From the NCBI GenBank assembly GCA_022792035.1, contig JAAWAE010000056.1:1-34622 (forward strand): 34,622 nt of DNA, given 5' to 3'. Shown one piece after another: positions 1-6,221 of the stretch. Positions within the stretch are counted from its first letter, which is position 1. Every line of letters begins with the position of its first letter. Made by a program: the position numbers and the translations under genes. The DNA comes from Ruminiclostridium sp. GTDB lineage: Bacteria; Bacillota; Clostridia; Oscillospirales; Oscillospiraceae. Under the pieces are notes generated by a model. It had not been told where the DNA came from and searched no databases. It saw only the letters and a list, made by a program, of their open reading frames with translations.

Positions 1-127
1 GCGGATTAGGTCTCGTCATTACTTCTGATCCGCTCTTCCTATATCGGAATGTGCTTTGATTTTTTATTTTTGTGGCGACGTTTGGTATCCTTTCAGTGGC
101 GCATATTGGTATGCTTTATCTTACCAT

Positions 128-352
128 TTACAGTTGGAAGAATTTGTGGACAAGCTCACGCCGGAACAGGCACACCGTCTCACCCAGAAGGCGGAGCTTC
201 ACGCTAAGGCCCTGCCGGAACCGGAGTGGAGCCGCCAGGAGGGCCACTGGACCCGGGCCGCTGAGGCCGGGATCCTGGATGGCACCGCCCCGGAGCGGTA
301 CGTCCGTCGGGATGAGCTGGCGGCGGTGTTGGGCAGGAAAGGGTTGTTGTAA
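128..352 (+). pseudogene. Fragment of a phage-type endolysin C-terminal (SLH-like) region
   Basis: The reading frame ends in about 75 residues that look like the C-terminal region common on phage lysins and cell-wall amidases of gut Clostridia: a helical stretch (EEFVDKLTPEQAHRL), then GHWTRAAEAGILDGTAPE and a closing RRDELAAVLGRKGLL. No catalytic domain precedes it. The sequence before about 128 does not resemble the family, and there is no ribosome site at any upstream start, so I read this as a broken remnant rather than an expressed gene. A strong terminator follows directly. The family resemblance is from memory of the motif; the truncation is seen in the sequence. It suggests an old prophage edge at the start of the accessory island. 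Confidence 0.5.
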
Positions 353-360
353 GGACGCGC

Positions 361-400
361 AGCGCCCCCGGTACGGTTGAGCCGTATTGGGGGCGCTTTT
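361..400 (+). terminator. Intrinsic terminator after the lysin fragment
   Basis: A stem of about 16 pairs (361-376 with 381-397, including two G-T pairs) with a tetraloop is followed by a T run at 397-400. Confidence 0.85.
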
Positions 401-517
401 GCTATCTCATGGAGTGCAAAGGCCTCTGAGGCCGAAATGTTGGTATGCCGTCCGAGATTTTGGCATTTACTGTTGAAAACCATCTTCCTATGATGAGTAC
501 AAGGAGGATGTTTTATT

Positions 518-1111
518 ATGAGTATACAGAAAAATGTTACCGCTACATTAAAATTGATCCACATCCAGAGCAAGTTATCCTTGGTAGAGTTCGCAGAGGC
601 ATTAGGGATTGGAAGATCCTCTCTTCAAGAGTACCTATCGGAAAAACGCTGTCCAAAGATAGATACTCTGGAGTTGATCGCGGAGAAACTTAAAATCCCC
701 ATCGATGCCTTTGTGTCCGGCAAACTGACCCTTGATGTGTGGTCGGATACGTGCAAAACCCTGCATCCACTCCTTCAGCCCTTGGCGGAGGCGCAGCTTC
801 GTGCGCTGGTCTATTTATCCGATAAGATCTATGCCTTGGAACAGCGGATTACAGAAAAAGGGCATCAAAACGGCTATCAGTACACGCTCATCAACGCGAA
901 AGTACCATCGAGTTCTCGTGTCTCTTATGGACTGCTTGTCCAAAAATGGTACGGGGGTTCCTGGCACGCCGTCATGGCGGTGGCACCTTTCTCGGAGGAT
1001 CGTGCCGCTGTGTTCAATCTCACACAGTACTGCGCGAAGCTCCAGATCCCGCCGGATCGGATGATGGAGGTCGTGGAGGATTTCCTGGCAGGCAGAATCC
1101 GCCATTTATGA
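518..1111 (+). CDS. XRE-type helix-turn-helix regulator with a C-terminal domain of unknown function
   Basis: A 197-residue protein. Residues about 8-65 form a Cro/C1-type helix-turn-helix (SLVEFAEALGIGRSSLQEYL, then a CPKIDTLELIAEKLKIP recognition/closing part). The remainder, about 75-197, contains a predicted helix and a beta-rich part (YGLLVQKWYGGSWHAVMAVAPFSEDRAAVFNLTQYCAK) resembling the small uncharacterised DUF6514-type domain that follows XRE domains in Clostridia; that assignment is from memory. The ATG at 518 is fixed by AAGGAGG at 501-507. The gene stands alone, bounded by terminators on both sides, next to the duplicated RHH modules. It probably binds DNA and regulates a local element; its target is unknown. 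Confidence 0.8.
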   Translation: MSIQKNVTATLKLIHIQSKLSLVEFAEALGIGRSSLQEYLSEKRCPKIDTLELIAEKLKIPIDAFVSGKLTLDVWSDTCKTLHPLLQPLAEAQLRALVYLSDKIYALEQRITEKGHQNGYQYTLINAKVPSSSRVSYGLLVQKWYGGSWHAVMAVAPFSEDRAAVFNLTQYCAKLQIPPDRMMEVVEDFLAGRIRHL

Positions 1112-1123
1112 TGCGGAACAGAC

Positions 1124-1161
1124 AGAGGTGCGCAGCTTTTTCGCTGCGCACCTCTGGTTTT
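1124..1161 (+). terminator. Intrinsic terminator after the XRE regulator
   Basis: A perfect 13-bp stem (1124-1136 with 1143-1155), six-base loop, then GGTTTT. Confidence 0.9.
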
Positions 1162-1181
1162 GCCCGATAGTTGATGTTTTA

Positions 1182-1264
1182 CCCTTGATTCTTTGCGAGT
1201 TATACGGTATCATCAAGGTGGCCGGGGTAAGGCTCCCGGCTCATCCCTGACTGGTGGGATAGCG
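1182..1264 (+). repeat. 83-bp direct repeat, copy 1 (promoter plus start of candidate small RNA)
   Basis: This stretch matches 1849-1931 at 81 of 83 positions by eye, 667 bp apart. It spans a promoter-like sequence, a GC-rich hairpin and the left arm of a terminator. Conservation is higher here than in the adjacent protein genes, which argues for a functional non-coding element. Confidence 0.9.
1185..1213 (+). promoter_or_regulatory. Promoter for candidate small RNA 1
   Basis: TTGATT (1185-1190), 17-bp spacer and TATCAT (1208-1213). An inverted repeat CCTTGAT / ATCAAGG (1183-1189 and 1212-1218) wraps both boxes and could be an operator. Confidence 0.5.
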
Positions 1265-1300
1265 TTTGCTGTGGTAGGTTTGGCGCTATCCCGCTTTTTT
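1220..1300 (+). ncRNA. Candidate structured small RNA, copy 1
   Basis: From the predicted start near 1220 the transcript would be about 80 nt. It has a hairpin GCCGGG-N8-CCCGGC (1221-1226 / 1235-1240), a single-stranded linker, then a terminator hairpin GGGATAGCG / CGCTATCCC (1256-1264 / 1284-1292) and six Ts (1295-1300). The T run lies only on the plus side, so the terminator serves plus-strand transcription. The last T run overlaps the stop codon of the convergent small gene. The second copy keeps the stems while the terminator loop differs. A phage-type antisense RNA is one possibility; the target is not identified. Confidence 0.5.
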
Positions 1301-1436
1301 ACTTAGAGGTCATAGCCTTAACCTTTTCGATAAACTCATCAAGGTCTTTGCAGTTGCGGGCCAGTTCTAAGAGCAGGAGCCGTTCGCTTTCCCTTGCCAG
1401 CTTCTCAATGACCTCAGCGGCATTTGGCATATCCAT
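1299..1436 (-). CDS. Small helical protein of module 1, function unknown (45 aa)
   Basis: A 45-residue acidic, leucine-rich protein beginning MDMPNAAEVIEKLARESERL and ending EKVKAMTSK; predicted to be entirely helical. The start at 1436 is chosen because AAGGAAGTGAGG lies immediately upstream. The same leader sequence is conserved before the paralogous gene at 1963-2091. A promoter TTGATA-17-TATACT faces this gene, divergent from the RHH gene at 1617. I recognise no family. It may be a partner or antagonist of the RHH protein, a toxin/antitoxin component or a phage accessory protein; the sequence does not decide. Confidence 0.55.
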   Translation of the reverse strand: MDMPNAAEVIEKLARESERLLLLELARNCKDLDEFIEKVKAMTSK

Positions 1437-1485
1437 TTCCTCACTTCCTTCCATAAAGGACGTTCGCCCTTGCCTTACAATACAC

Positions 1486-1591
1486 AGTATAGCATCGTGT
1501 ACATGATATATCAATAGGATACTTATACAAATATCATGTTCATGATTTGTGCAATTTCATCATGGACATGATGTGGGCCGTCCTGTAGAAT
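1486..1591. promoter_or_regulatory. Divergent promoters with three operator-like palindromes, module 1
   Basis: Leftward promoter: -35 TTGATA (complement of 1509-1514), 17-bp spacer, -10 TATACT (complement of 1486-1491). Rightward promoter: TGGACA (1563-1568), 17-bp spacer, TAGAAT (1586-1591). Three palindromes of the form ATCATG-NN-CATGAT occur at 1494-1507 (one mismatch), 1533-1546 and 1559-1572. The first sits inside the leftward spacer and the third covers the rightward -35, so a bound repressor would shut both promoters. The likely binder is the RHH protein encoded at 1617. Confidence 0.75.
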
Positions 1592-1616
1592 AGTAGCATA
1601 GGGGGTGAACATCTTA

Positions 1617-1805
1617 ATGGAGGAAAAAAAGGTAGATTACAGGAACCGCTGGCAAAAAGAACACCAGGAGCGAGTTGTTGTTATGGTAGGAAAAGGACAA
1701 AAAGAAAAAATAAAAAATAGAGCGAAGGAAACCGGAGCCGGGAGCCTAAACGCCTATATCGTCGGGCTAATTGAGGCTGACATGGGGAAATTATCGGAAG
1801 AATGA
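1617..1805 (+). CDS. Arc-like ribbon-helix-helix DNA-binding protein, module 1 (62 aa)
   Basis: A 62-residue protein with the layout of Arc/MetJ-type ribbon-helix-helix regulators: a short N-terminal beta strand (ERVVVMVGKG), helix A (QKEKIKNRAKETG), a turn with SLNAYI matching the Arc pattern around its second helix, and helix B (VGLIEADMGKL). Such proteins dimerise and place the paired strand in the major groove. The ATG at 1617 is preferred over the GTG at 1605 because GGGGGTG at 1601-1607 fits as its ribosome site. Three palindromes lie in its own promoter, suggesting autorepression. Its last 20 codons are nearly identical in DNA to the copy at 2264, but the strand residues differ (VVVM versus GVFY). 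Confidence 0.8.
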   Translation: MEEKKVDYRNRWQKEHQERVVVMVGKGQKEKIKNRAKETGAGSLNAYIVGLIEADMGKLSEE

Positions 1806-1848
1806 CGCCCACTGCCAACTGGTTTCAGTCAAATCGCGTTGTATTTTC

Positions 1849-1931
1849 CCCTTGATTCTTTGCGAGTTATACGGTATCATCAAGGTGGCCGGGGTAAGGC
1901 TCCCGGCTTATCCTTGACTGGTGGGATAGCG
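1849..1931 (+). repeat. 83-bp direct repeat, copy 2
   Basis: Second copy of the 1182-1264 repeat, with two C-to-T differences by eye. It lies 43 bp after the first RHH gene, marking the start of the second module. Confidence 0.9.
1852..1880 (+). promoter_or_regulatory. Promoter for candidate small RNA 2
   Basis: Same TTGATT-17-TATCAT arrangement as copy 1, with the same inverted repeat around it. Confidence 0.5.
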
Positions 1932-1968
1932 GGAGGCTTTGACGGGTTCCCGCTATCCCGTTTTATTT
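1887..1968 (+). ncRNA. Candidate structured small RNA, copy 2
   Basis: Same first hairpin as copy 1. The terminator stem is longer: a 12-bp match, 1923-1934 with 1948-1959, followed by GTTTTATTT. The loop sequence differs completely from copy 1 while the stem is kept, as expected if the RNA structure is under selection. It ends at the stop codon of the convergent gene at 1963. It also serves as a transcription stop downstream of the first RHH gene. Confidence 0.5.
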
Positions 1969-2091
1969 AAGTGCTTCAATCTTCTTGCGGATGATTTCGG
2001 CGGCTTCAGCGGCTGTCTTCGCTTTTATTTCGATGTTTTCCGCTAACGTTTCTAAAAGCAATATCAACTCTGCCTGTGTCATTTCTTCCAT
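1963..2091 (-). CDS. Small helical protein of module 2, function unknown (42 aa)
   Basis: A 42-residue protein starting MEEMTQAELILLLETLAENI and ending RKKIEALK; mostly helical, with alternating acidic and basic residues. It is placed exactly like the 45-aa gene at 1299-1436 and shares the leader and ribosome site with it, but the protein sequences have diverged strongly. The start at 2091 is preferred because GGAAGTGAGG lies just upstream. The function is unrecognised. Confidence 0.55.
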   Translation of the reverse strand: MEEMTQAELILLLETLAENIEIKAKTAAEAAEIIRKKIEALK

Positions 2092-2139
2092 ATCCTCACT
2101 TCCTTCCATAAAGGGCTTGCGCTCTTGCCTTACAATGAC

Positions 2140-2247
2140 AGTATACATCATGTGCATATGAACTTCAATAGGCAGAATGCAAAAACATAAGCACATGAAA
2201 TTGTGTACATTTTACATATGCACATGATGCGAGCTGTGGTATAGTAT
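2140..2247. promoter_or_regulatory. Divergent promoters with three operator-like repeats, module 2
   Basis: Leftward: TTGAAG (complement of 2163-2168), 17-bp spacer, TATACT (complement of 2140-2145). Rightward: TGCACA (2219-2224), 17-bp spacer, TAGTAT (2242-2247). Three related repeats occur: CATGTGCATATG at 2149-2160 (reverse orientation), CATAAGCACATG at 2186-2197 and CATATGCACATG at 2215-2226. Placement relative to the promoters matches module 1 to within one or two bases, but the core is changed to TATGCACATG. Confidence 0.7.
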
Positions 2248-2263
2248 GGGTGAGGTGATAAAC

Positions 2264-2449
2264 ATGGCGACACAAGCTCATTTAGAGGGAAACAAACGGT
2301 ATATGGCAAAACTAGATCGAGGGGTTTTCTATGTACAAAAAGGAAACTTGGAAAAAATCAAAGCCCACGCCAAGGAAAACGGAAAAAGCCTAAACGCCTA
2401 CATCGTCGGGCTGATCGAGGCTGACATGGGGAAATTATCGGGAGAATAA
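2264..2449 (+). CDS. Arc-like ribbon-helix-helix DNA-binding protein, module 2 (61 aa)
   Basis: A 61-residue paralogue of the protein at 1617. Helix A and the turn (EKIKAHAKENGKSLNAYI) closely follow Arc (AEENGRSVNSEI in the phage protein, from memory), and the final helix is identical to its sister apart from one residue. The N-terminal part and the DNA-reading strand (RGVFYVQKGN) are different. The ATG at 2264 is chosen: GGTGAGGTG precedes it, while the ATG at 2246 lies inside the -10 box. Probably represses its own divergent promoter region through the 2149-2226 repeats. Confidence 0.8.
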   Translation: MATQAHLEGNKRYMAKLDRGVFYVQKGNLEKIKAHAKENGKSLNAYIVGLIEADMGKLSGE

Positions 2450-2591
2450 CCGGCATCGCTGGGTGCTTCCGTCCTCCATCCATCAAACGAAAATGCCAAA
2501 TTTTCAAAATGCTGAATATTCCAACGGGTAAGGCAAACGTCCTGTGGTAATATTAAGCAAAATGTTGGCTATTTCATTGGGTGGAGGAACT

Positions 2592-2834
2592 ATGAGAGCA
2601 TACACATTCCACGGAAAACGGAATATTTGCGGGGATCGTATCCGAGAAGCAAGGCTAAAGCTCCGCTATTCGCAATCTGACCTATGCAAGCAGCTTCAGC
2701 TGATCGGGATTCCGATGGAGCGGGACAGCATAAGCAGGATTGAGAGCGGCAGCAGGTATGTAGCAGACTATGAGGTTACAACGATTGCGGATATTCTGGA
2801 TGTTTCTGTGTTGTGGCTGCTGGGGAGAGAGTGA
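2592..2834 (+). CDS. Small XRE-family helix-turn-helix regulator (80 aa)
   Basis: An 80-residue, single-domain Cro/C1-type regulator. The helix-turn-helix spans about residues 12-75: GDRIREARLKLRYSQSDLCK, then ERDSISRIESGSRYVADYE and a closing TIADILDVSVLWLLGRE. Start at 2592 with GGAGG at 2583-2587. The gene lies just upstream of the transposase, with a terminator between the two. It may control the local mobile element; its operator was not found. Confidence 0.85.
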   Translation: MRAYTFHGKRNICGDRIREARLKLRYSQSDLCKQLQLIGIPMERDSISRIESGSRYVADYEVTTIADILDVSVLWLLGRE

Positions 2835-2867
2835 AACCGGCGTGGTATGGAACCGCGCCGGTTTTTT
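2835..2867 (+). terminator. Intrinsic terminator between XRE gene and transposase
   Basis: An 11-bp stem (2835-2845 with 2853-2863), seven-base loop and a T run. The left arm begins right after the stop codon of the XRE gene. The transposase start is only 20 bp beyond it. Confidence 0.9.
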
Positions 2868-2886
2868 GTGCAATGGGAGGGCTGGC

Positions 2887-3933
2887 ATGAATTACAAAGG
2901 ATACCGACATATCCGGTGGGAGGATCGCCTAAAGATCGAGGGAGCGATACGGACGGGGGCGAAGCCGAGGGAAATTGCGGAAATGACCGGATTCTGTGTG
3001 AAAACGATTTACAACGAGATTAACCGGGGACAGTGTGTCCAGCAGACCAGCGAGTACGAATTTATTGAGCGGTATTGTGCGGACTTTGCCGAGGGGAAAT
3101 ACCAGGATCACCTTCGGGCAAAGGGACCGGATATTAAGCTGGGACGTGACTATGCTTTCGCGGAGTATATAGAGAATCAAATCATAAATGGGAAACGCTC
3201 GCCAGGTGCAGCTCTGGCACAGATAAAAATTGATGGGCTGGCATTCGATACGGAAATTTGCGAGACTACCCTGTATAATTGGATATACCGGGGGGACGTG
3301 TTTCTTAATGTGACACAAAATGACCTCTTGTATCGGGGCGTGCATCGAAACGAGCGAAAGAAAGGGCCGGTCAACAGGGCCAGACCGGCCAAGGGCGACA
3401 CCATAGAGCAGCGCCCGGAAGAGGTCAACGAGCGAGACACATTTGGGCACTGGGAGTTGGATAGTGTGATGGGATGCAAGGGCAGTGCGGCTGCACTGAT
3501 CGTCCTGACAGAGCGGCTGACCCGCTACCCGATTGTGATCAGGGTGCCAGATCATACCGCACAAAGTGTAGTCCGGGCGCTGGATCGCATTGAGCGGCGC
3601 ATGGGGGCCAGTTTCCGGAATGTTTTCCGCTCCATAACGGTGGATAATGGCGGTGAGTTCCAGGACTGCGAGGGAATGGAACGCTCCAGGAGGGCCAGGA
3701 AGCCGCGCACCAAGGTATACTATTGCCACCCATATTCCGCCTATGAGAGAGGGAGCAACGAGAACATGAACCGGATTGTGCGGCGGTTCTTCCCGAAGGG
3801 AACAAGTTTTGACCAGGTAACGGCGTCTGAGGTGGCGGCAGTGGAAGAGTGGATGGCGAACTACCCGCGCCGGATACTGGGCTGGAAAACGCCACGGATG
3901 CTTTATGAGGAATATACTGCCAGGGTGGCATAG
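2887..3933 (+). CDS. IS30-family transposase (348 aa)
   Basis: A 348-residue DDE transposase. An N-terminal helix-turn-helix (WEDRLKIEGAIRTGAKPREI, then KTIYNEINRG) typical of IS30 is followed by the RNase-H-like catalytic core. Candidate catalytic residues are the Asp in GHWELDSVMG, the Asp in ITVDNGGEF and the Glu in RGSNENMNRIVR. The C-terminal WKTPRMLYEEY part is also typical. The ATG at 2887 follows GGGAGG at 2876-2881. The gene looks complete and intact. I could not find matching terminal inverted repeats in the flanks, so its ends as a mobile element are undefined. Confidence 0.9.
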   Translation: MNYKGYRHIRWEDRLKIEGAIRTGAKPREIAEMTGFCVKTIYNEINRGQCVQQTSEYEFIERYCADFAEGKYQDHLRAKGPDIKLGRDYAFAEYIENQIINGKRSPGAALAQIKIDGLAFDTEICETTLYNWIYRGDVFLNVTQNDLLYRGVHRNERKKGPVNRARPAKGDTIEQRPEEVNERDTFGHWELDSVMGCKGSAAALIVLTERLTRYPIVIRVPDHTAQSVVRALDRIERRMGASFRNVFRSITVDNGGEFQDCEGMERSRRARKPRTKVYYCHPYSAYERGSNENMNRIVRRFFPKGTSFDQVTASEVAAVEEWMANYPRRILGWKTPRMLYEEYTARVA

Positions 3934-3949
3934 CCTGCACAGAAACCGC

Positions 3950-4002
3950 CCAGGCCGGTGCTTTTGTAGAATGGGCCCCGGCCTGGTTGTTGTGCTGTTT
4001 TT
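3950..4002 (+). terminator. Terminator after the transposase
   Basis: CCAGGCCGG (3950-3958) pairs with CCGGCCTGG (3978-3986), followed by a T/G-rich tract ending in TTTTT. From here to 4156 I see no gene. Confidence 0.65.
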
Positions 4003-4156
4003 CGCGTGTGCTTAGGGCGTTTCAGAGAAAACCAGGGGATGTTGCACAGATTTGAGCCCCAGGGTTTGTGTGATTTAGAGTTTTTCGGACTTTATTCTAA
4101 CTTTTTGCAACTTAGTATTGACTTTTGGGCCTCTCAGCCATCTAGGTACAAACCAG

Positions 4157-4186
4157 AAAAAGGACCCGCTTTGGCAGGTCCTTTTT
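4157..4186 (-). terminator. Terminator of the pyrimidine operon
   Basis: AAAAAGGACC (4157-4166) pairs with GGTCCTTTTT (4177-4186) around a ten-base loop. It lies just beyond pyrI and has a T run on both strands, so it may also stop rightward transcription from the island. Confidence 0.9.
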
Positions 4187-4188
4187 CC

Positions 4189-4611
4189 TTAGCTTTTTCC
4201 ACTCTTGGTGTCGCAGTAAATGCAGCGGTAAATGCCCTTCTCCCGGTCCGTCAAGCGGAACACATGGGGCAGCTCCTGCTCGATGGAGGTGATGCAGCGG
4301 GGATTTTTGCAGCGGATCACCCCTTGGATCGTCTCCGGCAGGTGGGGGTGGAGCTTCTCCATCCGGTGTCCCCCGCGAATGATGTTCACGGTGATGTGGG
4401 GGGCGATATAGCCCAGCATATCATAGTTCAGGTCAATGACCTCGTTGACCTTCAAAATGTCCTTGCGGCCATACTTCCCGCTGGCCGCGTTGGTGATCAC
4501 CGCCACCTCGCATTCCAGCCGGTCCAGTCCTAAGTCCTTATACAGGTCCATGCCCCGCCCGGCGGGGATGTGGTCGATGACGATGCCGTCTACAATGGTG
4601 CCGATAATCAT
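4189..4611 (-). CDS. pyrI: Aspartate carbamoyltransferase regulatory chain
   Basis: A 140-residue regulatory subunit that binds nucleotide effectors and joins catalytic PyrB trimers. The N-terminal allosteric domain carries IDHIPAGRG, and the zinc domain has four cysteines at 101, 106, 130 and 133 (CKNPRC and CIYC). Length is close to the usual 140-155. It is the last gene of the operon and starts one base after the pyrB stop, with its GGAGG ribosome site inside the end of pyrB. Presence of PyrI implies feedback control of the first committed step at protein level. Confidence 0.96.
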   Translation of the reverse strand: MIIGTIVDGIVIDHIPAGRGMDLYKDLGLDRLECEVAVITNAASGKYGRKDILKVNEVIDLNYDMLGYIAPHITVNIIRGGHRMEKLHPHLPETIQGVIRCKNPRCITSIEQELPHVFRLTDREKGIYRCIYCDTKSGKS

Positions 4612-4612
4612 C

Positions 4613-5530
4613 TCATTCCACCTCCAAAAGCATGAGGATCAGGGCCATGCGGATGAACTTGCCATAGAGGACTTGGCGGAAATAGCAGGCTCGGGGGTCG
4701 TCGTCGATGGCCGTGGAGATCTCGTTGACACGGGGCAGGGGGTGCAGGATGGCCAGATCATGCTTGGCGGTGCGGAGCTTGTCCGGCGTGAGGATATAGC
4801 TGTCCTTTAAGCGGACGTAATCGTCCTCGTTGAAAAAGCGCTCCCGCTGGACCCGGGTCATGTAGAGGATGTCCAGCTCCGGCATGGCCTCCTCCAGGGA
4901 CGTGGTCTCGCGAAAGTCGATGCCACCCCGCTCCAGCAGGTCCGAGCGCACGCTCTCCGGCACCCGCAGCTCCTCTGGGGAGATGAGGGTGAAGCGGATG
5001 TTGGCATAGCGGGACATGGCCCCGATGAGAGAGTGCACCGTCCGGCCGAATTTCAGGTCCCCGCAGCAGCCGATGACCAGATTGTCCAGACGGCCCTTCT
5101 CCTGCTTGATGGTGAGCAGGTCCGTAAGGGTCTGGGTGGGGTGGTGGTGGCCGCCGTCCCCGGCGTTGATCACCGGCACCGACGCCTTGTAGGACGCCAC
5201 CAGCGGAGCGCCCTCCTTGGGGTGGCGCATGGCGATGATGTCCGCAAAGCAGCTCACCGTCCGGGCGGTATCCGCCACGCTCTCCCCCTTCATGGCCGAA
5301 GAGCTCTGGGCCTCGGAAAAGCCCAAAACCTGTCCGCCCAGCTCGTACATGGCAGACTCAAAGCTCAGGCGGGTCCGGGTGGAGGGTTCGTAAAAGAGGG
5401 TGGCCAGCTTTTTGCTGCGGCACTTCTCCCGATACTCCTCCGGGCGGGCGATGATGTCCTCCGCTCGGGTGATGAGCCGGTCGATCTCCTGAACCGACAG
5501 GTCGGTAATGTCAATCAAGTCTCGTTTCAT
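4613..5530 (-). CDS. pyrB: Aspartate carbamoyltransferase catalytic chain
   Basis: A 305-residue catalytic subunit that makes N-carbamoyl-L-aspartate from carbamoyl phosphate and aspartate. The carbamoyl-phosphate loop is at residues 50-54 (STRTR), followed by [14 protein letters not shown] and HPLPRVNEI are also present. Start at 5530 with GGGGAG upstream. It lies 37 bp after pyrE and is immediately followed by pyrI. Confidence 0.97.
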   Translation of the reverse strand: MKRDLIDITDLSVQEIDRLITRAEDIIARPEEYREKCRSKKLATLFYEPSTRTRLSFESAMYELGGQVLGFSEAQSSSAMKGESVADTARTVSCFADIIAMRHPKEGAPLVASYKASVPVINAGDGGHHHPTQTLTDLLTIKQEKGRLDNLVIGCCGDLKFGRTVHSLIGAMSRYANIRFTLISPEELRVPESVRSDLLERGGIDFRETTSLEEAMPELDILYMTRVQRERFFNEDDYVRLKDSYILTPDKLRTAKHDLAILHPLPRVNEISTAIDDDPRACYFRQVLYGKFIRMALILMLLEVE

Positions 5531-5567
5531 AGATGCTCCCCTTTCCCCCAGGTCTGTTCTGCGCGCC

Positions 5568-6200
5568 TCACTTTCCGATCCAGCTCTCGTCGGAGGGATT
5601 CTCCCGGAAGGCGATGAGCCGGGCCTGATCCTCCCCGCGGATGTAGCCTTCCTCCGCCGCCACCTGGGCCACGGTGTCCAGGTCCGTGAGGCTGACGTTC
5701 TGGACCTGAGCCTGGGCCAGACGGTCCACGCTTTTCTTCATCCCATAGGTGAAGATGCTGGCGATGCCCAGCACCTCGGCTCCGGCCTCCCGGAGCACGT
5801 CCACCACTTCCAGGACGCTGCCGCCGGTGGAGATGAGGTCCTCGATGACCACCACCTTCTGGCCCTTCTCCAGCTTGCCCTCGATCTGGTTCTTCCGGCC
5901 GTGGTCCTTGGCCCCGGAGCGGACGTAGCCCATGGGCAGCTTCAGGAGGTGGGCCGTGATGGCCGCGTGGGCGATGCCGGCTGTGCTGGTGCCCATGAGG
6001 GCTTGGGCCTCGGGATAATGGGTCTTGACAATCTCCGCCAGACCGTTCTCCACATCCAGGCGGACCTGGTGGTCGGAGAGGGTGAGGCGGTTGTCACAGT
6101 AAATGGGGCTCTTGATGCCGCTGGCCCAGGTAAAGGGCTCGTCCGGGCGCAGGAACACCGCTTGTATTTTTAATAAATCCTTGGCAATCTTGGTTTTCAT
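5568..6200 (-). CDS. pyrE: Orotate phosphoribosyltransferase
   Basis: A 210-residue type I phosphoribosyltransferase converting orotate and PRPP to orotidine 5'-phosphate. The PRPP-binding motif [13 protein letters not shown] is clear, as are the N-terminal [16 protein letters not shown] and the flexible-loop region with [11 protein letters not shown]. Start at 6200 with AAGGAGG upstream. It follows pyrF by 21 bp and precedes pyrB, so substrate producer and consumer lie side by side. Confidence 0.97.
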   Translation of the reverse strand: MKTKIAKDLLKIQAVFLRPDEPFTWASGIKSPIYCDNRLTLSDHQVRLDVENGLAEIVKTHYPEAQALMGTSTAGIAHAAITAHLLKLPMGYVRSGAKDHGRKNQIEGKLEKGQKVVVIEDLISTGGSVLEVVDVLREAGAEVLGIASIFTYGMKKSVDRLAQAQVQNVSLTDLDTVAQVAAEEGYIRGEDQARLIAFRENPSDESWIGK

Positions 6201-6221
6201 GAGGCTCCTCCTTGCTGTTGT

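Larger units (their letters stand above)
128..4150. mobile_element. Candidate accessory island (phage/IS-derived)
   Basis: The stretch combines a lysin fragment, two XRE regulators, two tandem RHH modules and an IS30 transposase, and it looks clearly more AT-rich than the pyrimidine operon that follows. It has no core metabolic gene. Attachment sites or terminal repeats were not identified, and the left end may lie outside the window, so the boundaries are approximate. Confidence 0.4.

Noticed and set aside
1605-1616. GTG at 1605 as the start of the first RHH gene
   Set aside because: It is part of the ribosome site for the ATG at 1617, and the paralogue also starts at the later ATG.
2450-4150. 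Terminal inverted repeats of the IS30 element, for example the segment near 4105-4130
   Set aside because: No matching partner was found upstream of the transposase by eye.
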